Shown: positions 9,001 through 10,516 of the stretch, in pieces
Numbering within the stretch: the stretch's first letter is position 1
How the letters are laid out: every line of letters begins with the position of its first letter
Origin: Baffinella frigidus
Lineage: Eukaryota > Cryptophyceae > Cryptomonadales > Baffinellaceae
Length of the DNA: 10,516 bases
Direction of reading: 5' to 3'
NCBI GenBank assembly: GCA_026770585.1
Contig: MU647081.1
Coordinates: 55,626 to 66,141 of the forward strand
Translations under genes and position numbers: made by a program
The notes under the pieces: generated by a model
Seen by the model: only the letters and a program-made list of their open reading frames with translations
What the model was told of the DNA's origin: nothing
Databases searched by the model: none

Positions 9001-10479
9001 ACCACTATTCGGTAGTTAGCAACTCGTGGTTAAGACCCGCAATCGCTAATTGGGAACTCAAATTGTGCGGCTGTAAAGTGCATTCCCCCCAAACCCTAAG
9101 CCCTTTCAACGTGCTTGCCTTCTAACTTGTAACATAAGGATCCCCAATTACGGACCCGGAAGTGTTGGCACCTGGAAATGAGCTAAGTTCACTTACAAGT
9201 TGCCCTCAGTTCACTCCGAGCCACAAGATTTCCGCTAAGTCAACCAGATCACCTAAGTCAACTTTCCCCTGTTTTCGTCTAGATGGACCTGGCCACCATG
9301 GACGGCATTTGACTTAAGGCGCTGGCTTTCAGGGGGAGTTGACTTCGGCGAAATGTTCTGACTCCGAGTGAATTACGGACCCGGATGTGTTGGCACCTGG
9401 AAATCAGCTAAGTTCACTTACAAGTTGCCCTAAGTTGTCGACAGTCGCTGGAGTTTCTGACACCTTCCCGTTGTCACTGCACTCGGATCCAGAACATTTC
9501 GCCTAAGTCAACTCCCCCTGAAAACCAGCGCCTTAAGTCAAATGCCGGCCATGGTGGCAGGGTCCATCTAAACGAAATCAGGGTAAAGTTGACTTAGGTG
9601 AGCTGGTTGAGTTAGCTGAAATCTTGTGGGTCGGAGTGCACTGTGGCAGGAATTGACCTCATGACTTTGGAAAGGGGTCCAGGGCTGAACCCTTTCCCAA
9701 CTAACCTTGCTGTGTGCTTCTGCGGCAGCCAAGGGCTCACGGATGCAATCACGACCCTTCGAATCCGCGTCCAACGCGTAATGCCCCCCCCCTCACTGCA
9801 CTGTCATTTTTGGAAAACCCAAAACCCCAAAAACCCCAACCCCCAAATTCCGAGACCCAAATTCCAAATTCCAAAACCCAAAACCCAAAACCCAAAACCC
9901 AAAACCCAAAACCCAAAACCCAAAACCCAAAACCCAAAACCCAAAGCCCAAAACCCAAAACCCAACCCCTAAAATCCAAAACCCAAACCCAAAACCCAAA
10001 ACCCAAAACCCGAAACCCAGAACCCAAACCCTGAACTCTCGGGTGGTGCAGAACCTCGACGACGTCAAAGAGGGGGAGGTGCTCGCGGCCAACGTCTCGG
10101 CAGTGCGGTCGTGCCTCCCACCCTACACACTCAACCCTGAACCCTACACCCTGAACCCTACACCCTAAACCCTACACCCTAAACCCTGAACCCTAAACCC
10201 TAAACCCTGAACCCTGAACCCTAAACCCTAAAACCTAAACCCTAAACCCTAAACCCTAAACCCTGAACCCTAAACCCTACTCCCTGAACCCTAAACCCTA
10301 AACCCTACACCCTAAACCCTACACCCTAAACCCTACACCCTGAACCCTCAACCCTAAACCCTAAACCCTGAACCCTAAACCCTGAACCCTAAACCCTAAA
10401 CCTCAAACCCTAAACCCTAAACCCTAAACACCAAACCCCAAACCAGATCGGGAGGACTCGTCGTGAGCATCCCTCCCCG
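1030..10479 (+). CDS. Partial intron-rich gene, ten predicted exons (A, B, C, D, E, X, F, G, H, I), product unknown
   Basis: Ten segments bounded by AG and GT join in a single open frame: 1030-1086, 2672-2743, 3514-3649, 5873-5994, 7868-7966, 8055-8144, 8773-8831, 9729-9777, 10052-10102 and 10447-10479. They total 768 nt, or 256 codons. Phases match at each junction: C ends with one extra base and D starts with two; F ends with two and G starts with one; the rest are phase 0. Introns run from 88 nt (E to X) to about 2.2 kb (C to D). Most are filled with CCCTAAA-like repeats or foldbacks. Donors fall into GTGCR/GTGCC, GTCCT and GTA classes. I found no convincing start or stop codon, so the gene is partial. 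The protein is not recognised. The first and last exons are the weakest. Duplicated exon copies lie inside the introns, so the mature transcript may use alternatives. Confidence 0.5.
1122..1388 (+). repeat. ACCATAC/AACATAC heptamer-type minisatellite
   Basis: About 260 bases consist of 7-mers such as ACCATAC, AACATAC and AACATAC followed by ACCATAC, with occasional CGTAC, CGCC or CATAAACC variants. The 3' end drifts to CATAAACC units. Long frames on both strands (YGVWCMVYG-type peptides on minus) come only from the repeat. A three-unit patch lies at 475-492. Confidence 0.95.
1441..1570 (+). repeat. CACCAACCCATCCTCTG minisatellite
   Basis: Imperfect repeats of roughly 17 bases built on CACCAACCCATCCTCTG, with variants ACAAACCCACCCTCTG and CTGCCCATCCTC, fill this stretch. 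It ends at a C run with the repeated CCTCGGTGCGC string. Confidence 0.85.
1593..1753 (+). other. Unassigned short open frames
   Basis: After the C run, composition changes to ordinary mixed sequence. One frame reads through ASIGYEKQQ and FRPGMAPMADFW and stops at 1751-1753. Another begins after CCAG at about 1590-1593 and reads MEWCLHLSATKNNN, then YSAQEWLQWL. The 15-base string CGCCCAGGAATGGCT (about 1689) recurs at about 2380, so at least part is a dispersed repeat. I cannot choose a frame or name a product. Confidence 0.2.
1780..1850. other. AT-rich island
   Basis: This stretch is strongly AT-rich, unlike its GC-rich surroundings, and contains TATTTATAT, AATATATTAATAAAG and an AATAAA hexamer. 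It could be an intron segment, an insertion or a polyadenylation region. The encoded MFAIFYVFISIIY peptide is hydrophobic, but any AT-rich frame gives such residues. A second AT-rich patch lies at 2000-2040. Confidence 0.5.
1902..1943 (+). pseudogene. Possible third exon-B-like segment
   Basis: After GCCAG the sequence GATCGGTACAA matches the start of exon B, and the frame reads DRYNSTGGFEMPAE before GTTGTGAG. It is 42 nt with phase 0-0, the same class as exon B. Similarity beyond DRYN is poor. A longer Cys-rich frame upstream (CGDFDNCQDCQ) is also open, so the boundary is uncertain. Confidence 0.2.
2236..2292 (+). CDS. Exon B copy (B'), phase-compatible
   Basis: Both this segment and exon B follow the string GTGTTCGGGGGTG(C/G)CAG. 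It opens EDRYTTANES, against EDRYKTANES in exon B. Over the first ten codons the differences are mostly at third positions (CGA/CGG, ACG/ACC, GCG/GCC, TCT/TCC), with one Thr/Lys change. It then reads a serine/leucine run and ends Q before GTCCTAGA, the same GTCCTA donor class as exon B. The length is 57 nt, phase 0-0. It could be an alternative to exon B or a decaying duplicate. Confidence 0.35.
2352..2372 (+). pseudogene. Exon B fragment
   Basis: The bases encode TANESLE, matching the middle of exon B (TANESLD), without the neighbouring acceptor and start. It is followed within a few bases by a second copy of CGCCCAGGAATGGCT (first at about 1689). Confidence 0.35.
2490..2639. repeat. Long foldback, 65-bp arms
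   Basis: Positions 2496-2554 pair with 2575-2633 with two mismatches in 59 bases. The stem extends six more pairs outward to 2490/2639 if two G-T pairs are allowed. The loop is 2555-2574. The right arm ends CCCTATTTTCAG, an acceptor-like string, about 40 bases before the exon B acceptor. No clear target-site duplication was seen. Confidence 0.9.
2672..2743 (+). CDS. Predicted exon B (phase 0-0)
   Basis: This is 24 codons starting EDRYKTANESLDN and ending LVNSLTEE. It lies between GGTGGCAG and the donor-like GTCCTACA. The peptide looks helical and amphipathic, with YLWLVN at its core. The following intron begins with CCCTAAC-type repeats. A diverged copy at 2236-2292 keeps the acceptor, donor and phase, with mostly synonymous differences in the conserved part, which suggests past selection on the protein. 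The GTCCT donor is not ideal, and an earlier GTCAAC within the exon is a possible alternative. Function unknown. Confidence 0.45.
2744..3052 (+). repeat. Degenerate telomere-like DNA in the B-C intron
   Basis: CCCTAAC, CCCTGAA and CCCTAAA heptamers occur throughout, with many single-base changes. A direct duplication of AGAGGTCCTACACCCTAACAC (copies near 2740 and 2770) suggests the exon-B donor region itself was partly copied. All units have CCCTAAA on the gene's sense strand. Confidence 0.8.
3098..3273. repeat. Second long foldback, 83-bp arms
   Basis: Positions 3098-3180 pair with 3191-3273 around a 10-base loop (CATGGTACTA). The outer parts (AGAGCGCTGTGC, GAGAAGTTGGCCAC) and inner parts (TGGAGCCATTTTGTC, TGAGAAATT) match well; the middle is diverged. 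Inside the arms is the string TGGCTCCAAT, also found near 1700. It lies within the B-C intron and has no coding content I recognise. Confidence 0.9.
3372..3497 (+). repeat. 34-base direct repeat before exon C
   Basis: Positions 3372-3405 and 3464-3497 share CAACCA(T/C)CGCACGTGCCC followed by GGTTNAGTCAACTCT. A partial third copy of CACGTGCGTCC lies between them. The second copy runs into the pyrimidine-rich acceptor of exon C, so part of the 3' splice region may derive from this repeat. AGTCAACT strings recur widely in the window. Confidence 0.75.
3514..3649 (+). CDS. Predicted exon C (phase 0-1)
   Basis: The acceptor CTCTTTCCCCTTGTGCGCAG precedes 45 codons plus one base. The peptide starts LGEMEEAGES, passes INGGVPLTEEQRAW and ends DVAKSTNE, with donor GTACCA after AAG. 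It is acidic in the first half and has Trp residues in WPTDQWF. Three or more related segments follow between 3742 and 4212; one (3934-3991) keeps acceptor, donor and phase. GC-rich third positions and a good polypyrimidine acceptor make this one of the stronger exons. A short duplication, GTCTACGAACGAAG, begins about 3635 and again at 3658. Function unknown. Confidence 0.55.
3742..3858 (+). pseudogene. Split remnants of an exon C copy
   Basis: GATGGCGGGGCGCCTCTCACGG (3742-3763) matches the NGGVPLT part of exon C. CTGCCTCTCACGAAGGAGCAGCGCG (from about 3831) matches PLTEEQRA. The two overlap at PLT and are separated by about 70 unrelated bases. Together with 3934-3991 they cover most of an exon C, so one duplicate may have been broken up here. 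Confidence 0.45.
3934..3991 (+). CDS. Exon C copy (C'), phase-compatible
   Basis: After the acceptor TTCCTTCAG there are 58 nt (19 codons plus one base), the same 0-1 phase class as exon C. The peptide ends AWFTHVAAKSTNQ, against QWFTDVAKSTNE in exon C, and the donor is GTATCA after AAG, against GTACCA. A three-base insertion (AA for A) keeps the frame. It lacks the acidic first half. It could replace exon C in a shorter isoform; transcripts would decide. Confidence 0.4.
3988..4086 (+). repeat. AT-rich minisatellite downstream of exon C'
   Basis: Four to five imperfect units built on CAAGGTATGATATATATACG start at the donor of C'. The unit contains the exon's own CCAAGGTAT donor, so the array appears to have grown by repeating the exon-intron border. 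Confidence 0.75.
4166..4212 (+). pseudogene. Another exon C fragment
   Basis: The frame reads ERQRAWPAKQWFTDVV then QNS and a TAG at 4228-4230. It matches EEQRAWPTDQWFTDVA of exon C. The acceptor is poor, and the phase would be 0-0 if it ended at GTG before GTACAG, unlike exon C. Probably a decayed duplicate. Confidence 0.45.
4232..4499 (+). repeat. GCGCGTCGCTAATTGTTAGT repeat, four copies
   Basis: Three copies lie head to tail at 4232-4258, 4259-4280 and 4281-4307; the middle one lacks the final GGAAC. A fourth, slightly diverged, is at 4473-4499. The following string GAACTCC, AACAAGGCCTTAAC is duplicated too (about 4303 and 4496). In the last copy GAACTCCTAG (4496-4505) pairs with CTAGGAGTTC (4518-4527). 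The 4310-4470 interval holds nothing else I recognise. Confidence 0.85.
4572..4609 (-). pseudogene. Inverted copy of exon F end with donor
   Basis: On the minus strand this encodes VAAPHLKPYQLS and is followed by GTGAGTA, a near-consensus donor. Exon F on the plus strand (8773-8831) reads VAAPHLKPYELS followed by GTGCGTA. Differences include silent changes (GTT/GTC, GCT/GCC) and one Glu/Gln change. Both have the same two-base phase at the donor. The upstream part of exon F and its acceptor are absent, so it is a truncated inverted duplicate. It could be a source of antisense or inverted-repeat RNA. Confidence 0.55.
4800..5872 (+). repeat. Higher-order tandem array of truncated exon D copies
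   Basis: CAG followed by AT(G/N)(A/G)NGATGAAGAAATGG-like sequence starts at 4920, 5046, 5226, 5359, 5539, 5673 and finally 5870 (the real exon D). Spacings are 126, 180, 133, 180, 134 and 197, a two-monomer higher-order repeat of about 310 bases. Each of the first six encodes an acidic stretch, a glycine run, GEDI(H/N)GA and a TAA at the same place. Glycine codon number varies from about 4 to 13, always in frame. Spacers are GTAA/CTAA tetranucleotide runs. A more diverged start lies at 4808-4860. Confidence 0.85.
5645..5675 (+). promoter_or_regulatory. Branch-site and acceptor candidate before an array copy
   Basis: TACTAAC at 5645-5651 places its branch adenine about 25 bases before the AG at 5674-5675 (TTCGCAG). 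The same string at 5331-5337 has the same spacing to the AG at 5360-5361. TACTAAC is the optimal yeast branch sequence and fits the looser CTRAY pattern of plants and algae. Confidence 0.4.
5873..5994 (+). CDS. Predicted exon D (phase 1-0)
   Basis: The acceptor ATTCGCAG is followed by two bases that complete a codon with the last G of exon C, giving Asp, then 40 codons. The peptide is acidic (DDDEMEDE), then six glycines, then GEDIHARLAKLSATN and TDDADDEIEP. The donor is GTGCGC, directly followed by a long CT tract. Unlike the six upstream array copies, it continues past GEDIH into the ARLAKL segment and so avoids their shared stop. Three later segments (6178-6254, 6882-6913, 7013-7044) have the same 1-0 phase and similar ends. 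Likely a flexible acidic linker plus helix; function unknown. Confidence 0.55.
6001..6126 (+). repeat. CT/CTAT microsatellite just inside the D intron
   Basis: About 125 bases of CT dinucleotides with CTAT and CCCT interruptions begin six bases after the exon D donor. The run ends about 50 bases before the acceptor of copy D-b, so it can serve as a very long polypyrimidine tract. Serine/leucine frames here are repeat artefacts. Confidence 0.95.
6131..6199 (+). repeat. Dispersed repeat, copy 1 (copy 2 at 7352-7423)
   Basis: The two stretches share TCCAAAGTT(A/G)ACGGAT(C/T)TGTACCG and TGTCAACTT(T)GTGAATAGTCT with a few substitutions. Copy 1 includes the acceptor and first bases of D-b, so copy 2 is a duplicate of that intron-exon border without the rest of the exon. 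A third fragment (TGTCAACTTGTGAATAG) is at 6470-6486. Confidence 0.85.
6178..6254 (+). CDS. Exon D copy D-b, phase-compatible
   Basis: After GCAACCCCAG there are two bases and 25 codons, CQLVNSLLAKLRAADM then DDADDEIEP, before GTTCGC. It has the same 1-0 phase class as exon D, so it could join C and E directly in place of D. The end DDADDEIEP is identical to that of D, with base changes at third positions (GAT/GAC, ATT/ATC). It lacks the polyglycine part and instead begins with LVNSLLAKLRA. It may be a mutually exclusive alternative to D or a recent duplicate. Confidence 0.45.
6395..6551 (+). pseudogene. Decayed exon D copies
   Basis: At 6402-6446 the frame reads GEDVHTRLVVLRATD, matching the GEDIHARLAKL part of D. 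At 6470-6551 it reads LVNRLLAKVRATDTD and then shifts frame before DEIEP, ending CCCCG before GTGCGG. The second has two extra C bases next to the donor, so it no longer fits the gene's phase. Confidence 0.5.
6546..6846 (+). repeat. Duplicated exon-end plus intron segment
   Basis: GAGATCGAGCCCCGGTGCGG and the following roughly 70 intron bases (CAATTGA, TCCTAAACC, TTCATCTCCCATCAACCCTACT) occur from about 6537 and again from about 6774. Both share the extra CC at the donor, so one was copied from the other after that change. Confidence 0.8.
6661..6770 (-). repeat. Inverted fragment of the exon D array inside a D copy
   Basis: Read on the minus strand, this is an array unit: GGCGCC, tetranucleotide runs, an acceptor CTCGCAG and GATGACGACGACGAAATGGAGG. 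The flanks are the two halves of an exon D copy: LRATDKDDD before it (6630-6656) and EEIEP before CGGTGCGG after it (6772-6788). GCT occurs at both junctions and may be a short duplication. An inverted piece of the array therefore appears to have been inserted into an exon D copy. Confidence 0.8.
6882..6913 (+). CDS. Micro-exon-like D copy (D-f)
   Basis: Between CTGATGTCAG and GTGCGCGG lie 32 nt: two bases, then ten codons VAASDEEIEP. The phase class is 1-0, as in D and D-b, and the first two bases (AT) are those of D. It looks like a D copy with an internal deletion that kept acceptor, frame and donor. Confidence 0.35.
7013..7044 (+). CDS. Micro-exon-like D copy (D-g)
   Basis: Between AACTGACAG and GTGCCTGA lie 32 nt: two bases, then TSDMEDLTEP. 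The phase is 1-0. ATGGAGGAC matches ATGGACGAC of D-b, and the end is xEP before GTGC as in the others. It has exactly the length of D-f although the two differ in sequence. The next bases are the longest clean CCCTAAA run of this intron. Confidence 0.35.
7045..7195 (+). repeat. Interstitial telomere-like CCCTAAA array
   Basis: About twenty CCCTAAA units, with CCCTACA and CCCCAAA variants near the end, follow the D-g donor directly. Earlier short patches lie at about 6570, 6810, 6860 and 6950, each after a D copy. The unit is that of plant and many algal telomeres. It is flanked by non-telomeric DNA on both sides, so it is not a chromosome end. Confidence 0.9.
7258..7299 (+). repeat. Repeat shared with 8359-8400
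   Basis: AACAC(T/G)GCCGCCATGT, a C-rich middle and CCCACGG(A/G)GGCTATGGTTG occur at both places. In one frame they read RHVPPPTEAMV and RHVFPPTGAMV, so the copies agree at the protein level, but neither has a clear acceptor. The 7300-7350 bases that follow hold nothing recognised. Confidence 0.65.
7589..7670. repeat. Two perfect 10-bp hairpins
   Basis: CCCCACCCTG (7589-7598) pairs with 7603-7612 around GAGG. AATGCACTGA (7647-7656) pairs with 7661-7670 around GGGC. Between them is AAGTCAACTCCCCTTGAAA, nearly repeated at about 9508 (AAGTCAACTCCCCCTGAAA) in the composite element. The rest of 7424-7867 holds only short unconvincing frames. Confidence 0.75.
7868..7966 (+). CDS. Predicted exon E (phase 0-0)
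   Basis: The acceptor ACAAGGCAG is followed by 33 codons beginning GTQLLTWSEQLSD and ending RKSVTDA, with GTGCCC as donor. The middle, DYIFLCLASRK, is hydrophobic then basic and looks like a buried helix. A second copy of the last 15 codons at 8205-8249 differs at three bases, all silent (TGT/TGC, GCG/GCC, TCC/TCA). This is good evidence that the frame was under protein selection. A third copy at 8606-8633 has an in-frame four-codon deletion. Another GCAGCTGAGCGA string 60 bases upstream shows that the start region is duplicated too. Confidence 0.55.
8055..8144 (+). CDS. Predicted exon X (phase 0-0)
   Basis: The best acceptor of the window, AAATTTCTTTTGTTCCAG, precedes 30 codons starting ETRNGAYKIDDLYN and ending IRQVGSGQ, then GTCCTACC as donor. 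The frame is also open upstream of the acceptor and stops at TAG (8157-8159). The peptide alternates hydrophobic and acidic residues (LYNLVDVAESAI) as in an amphipathic helix. The intron from exon E would be only 88 nt. No duplicate was found. Overlapping frames with ATG starts exist here on both strands but have poorer composition. Confidence 0.5.
8186..8531 (+). pseudogene. Exon E copy (E') in a longer open frame
   Basis: The frame opens after TGA at 8183-8185 and carries the exon E end, YIFLCLASRKSVTDA, at 8205-8249. It continues through GTGCCCCCCAACCCC (identical to the E donor region), a translated minisatellite, and then HVFPPTGAMVELDL and DYGFVKLPGM to TAA at 8529-8531. No AG acceptor lies between the stop and the copy, so E' cannot be a normal exon. 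The last 55 codons look protein-like, but I do not recognise them. Confidence 0.35.
8272..8356 (+). repeat. CTCGCATCAACATTCATCGA minisatellite
   Basis: Three units of about 25 bases (GCTCGCATCAACATTC, ATCGACACC), partly broken by an inverted piece: ATTCATCGAC (8281-8290) pairs perfectly with GTCGATGAAT (8294-8303). Confidence 0.8.
8457..8597. repeat. 12-bp inverted repeat
   Basis: ACGGTGGACTAC (8457-8468) is exactly complementary to GTAGTCCACCGT (8586-8597), 117 bases apart. The right arm lies just upstream of E''. Confidence 0.6.
8606..8633 (+). pseudogene. Short exon E copy (E'')
   Basis: After GATACAG the bases read FLCKSVADA and then GTGCACC. Compared with exon E, four codons (LASR) are missing in frame and one Thr is Ala. 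The start phase does not match the chain, but the donor GTGCAC and the following CCCTAAA run are intact. Confidence 0.45.
8634..8772 (+). repeat. Telomere-like stretch before exon F
   Basis: From the E'' donor to the exon F acceptor (GTTACGCAG) the 139 bases are mainly CCCTAAA, CCCTGAA and CCCTAAC units plus a C run with an A run. AACCCTAACTCCTAGTT occurs twice (about 8722 and 8741). If E'' were spliced to F, this would be a complete intron made almost only of telomere-like DNA. Confidence 0.75.
8773..8831 (+). CDS. Predicted exon F (phase 0-2)
   Basis: After GCGTTACGCAG there are 19 codons plus two bases: it opens VMREALS, contains VAAPHLKPYE and ends LS plus AA before GTGCGTAT. The donor matches the green-algal preference for GTGCGT. 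A truncated inverted copy at 4572-4609 keeps the peptide with a GTGAGTA donor at the same position. Helical, function unknown. The two leftover bases are completed by the first C of exon G to give Asn. Confidence 0.55.
8850..8891 (+). repeat. 21-base tandem duplication
   Basis: GACCTAATCCCGGCTTC is repeated head to tail at 8850 and 8871. The following 8892-9145 interval has short imperfect inverted repeats (GTTCCGTA/TACGGAAT, CCGGATTGCATACGG) and nothing coding that I can support. Confidence 0.8.
9146..9643. mobile_element. Composite element with 164-bp inverted arms and 66-bp direct repeats
   Basis: Positions 9207-9370 are the reverse complement of 9480-9643 at roughly 90 percent identity by eye. 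A 66-base direct repeat (AATTACGGACCCGGA, GTGTTGGCACCTGGAAAT) lies just before the left arm (9146-9211) and again just inside it (9371-9436). Order: direct copy, left arm, direct copy, 43 unique bases, right arm. Arm ends are CAGTKCACTC/GAGTGCACTG. No open frame resembles a transposase and no target-site duplication is obvious. Likely a non-autonomous foldback element within the F-G intron. Confidence 0.85.
9729..9777 (+). CDS. Predicted exon G (phase 2-0)
   Basis: The acceptor CCTTGCTGTGTGCTTCTGCGGCAG is pyrimidine-rich. One base completes the codon left by exon F, then 16 codons read QGLTDAITTLRIRVQR, ending at GTAATG. No other nearby AG gives a matching phase. It is short and lacks a duplicate for comparison, so confidence is moderate. 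Confidence 0.4.
9813..10032 (+). repeat. CCCAAAA heptamer array
   Basis: About 25 units of CCCAAAA, with CCCCAAA, CCAAATT and CCTAAAA variants, fill most of the G-H intron. The unit differs from CCCTAAA by one base, and CCCTGAA units appear at its 3' end. Long frames on both strands here (PKPKTQN, FGFWVLG) are repeat artefacts. Confidence 0.95.
10052..10102 (+). CDS. Predicted exon H (phase 0-0, alternative 0-2)
   Basis: After CGGGTGGTGCAG come 17 codons, NLDDVKEGEVLAANVSA, before GTGCGGTC. A second donor, GTCGTG at 10111, would add VR and end in phase 2. In that case exon I reads SGGLVVSIPP. The joined pattern VKEGEVL, then VSAV, then GGLVV resembles the first two strands of an S1/OB fold. 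This is a weak inference from pattern only. Introns on both sides are telomere-like. Confidence 0.5.
10103..10446 (+). repeat. Telomere-like CCCTAAA/CCCTGAA array (H-I intron)
   Basis: Over forty heptamers, mostly CCCTAAA with CCCTGAA and CCCTACA variants, run from about 10130 to 10442 almost without other sequence. If H and I are exons, nearly the whole 344-nt intron is telomere-like. Confidence 0.9.
10447..10479 (+). CDS. Predicted exon I (phase uncertain)
   Basis: A 33-base non-repeat island lies between AAACCAG and GTAAACG. In phase 0 it reads IGRTRREHPSP. Starting one base later it reads SGGLVVSIPP, which requires the alternative exon H donor. I prefer the second reading on composition, but cannot prove either. 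Confidence 0.35.
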
Positions 10480-10516
10480 GTAAACGTTACACCCTGCACC
10501 CTAAGCCCTAAGCCCT
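10480..10516 (+). repeat. Start of another telomere-like stretch
   Basis: After the GTAAAC donor candidate the window ends in CCCTGCA, CCCTAAG and CCCTAAG units, so the next intron again seems telomere-like. Confidence 0.6.

Noticed and set aside
8760-9125. 121-codon plus-strand frame over exon F
   Set aside because: It is in a different frame from VAAPHLKPY, which is conserved in the inverted copy, and it runs through tandem duplications.
9749-10092. Long frames with PKPKTQN or FGFWVLG repeats
   Set aside because: They are translations of the CCCAAAA array.
10103-10516. A chromosome end (true telomere)
   Set aside because: Heptamers are mixed variants and are interrupted by unique DNA at 10447-10485; arrays recur throughout the window, so these are interstitial.

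Overview
The window is eukaryotic nuclear DNA. It has no long uninterrupted gene, many microsatellites and minisatellites, several long inverted repeats, and CCCTAAA arrays, the plant/green-algal telomere unit. GC-rich exon-like segments end in donors such as GTGCGC, GTGCAC and GTGAGT. GTGCG/GTGAG donors and TTTAGGG telomeres fit a green alga best (inference); other lineages with this telomere unit are not excluded. The donors are GT, which argues against a dinoflagellate with relaxed donors.

Main result: ten short plus-strand segments (1030-1086, 2672-2743, 3514-3649, 5873-5994, 7868-7966, 8055-8144, 8773-8831, 9729-9777, 10052-10102, 10447-10479), each between AG and GT, connect in one reading frame with phases 0-0, 0-0, 0-1, 1-0, 0-0, 0-0, 0-2, 2-0, 0-0, 0-0. 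Together they give 768 nt (256 codons) of a partial gene continuing beyond the window on at least the 3' side. I do not recognise the protein. It has Trp/Glu-rich helical segments, an acidic polyglycine stretch, and near the end a possible but weak resemblance to an S1/OB fold.

Second result: many exons have duplicates. Several duplicates keep a usable acceptor, a donor and the same phase class as the parent (2236-2292 for exon B; 3934-3991 for C; 6178-6254, 6882-6913 and 7013-7044 for D). Others are truncated, inverted or frameshifted. Seven truncated copies of the start of exon D form a higher-order tandem array (about 4920-5872). Each runs into the same in-frame TAA and is spaced by tetranucleotide repeats made of GTAAGT and CTAAC, which resemble splice donors and branch sites.

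Layout. 1-620: three copies of a dispersed repeat and inverted repeats. 620-1110: exon-A-like modules. 1122-1570: ACCATAC array and a second minisatellite. 1580-2460: AT-rich stretches and exon-B-like modules. 2490-3510: two long foldbacks and telomere-like DNA around exon B. 3514-4760: exon C, its copies and several small repeats. 4800-7200: exon D, its array, its copies, a CT tract, an inverted insertion and a telomere-like array. 7200-8830: exons E, X and F with E duplicates. 9146-9643: a composite element with 164-bp inverted arms. 9729-10516: exons G, H and I separated by CCCAAAA and CCCTAAA arrays.

Everything about splicing was inferred by eye. No transcript or homology search was available.
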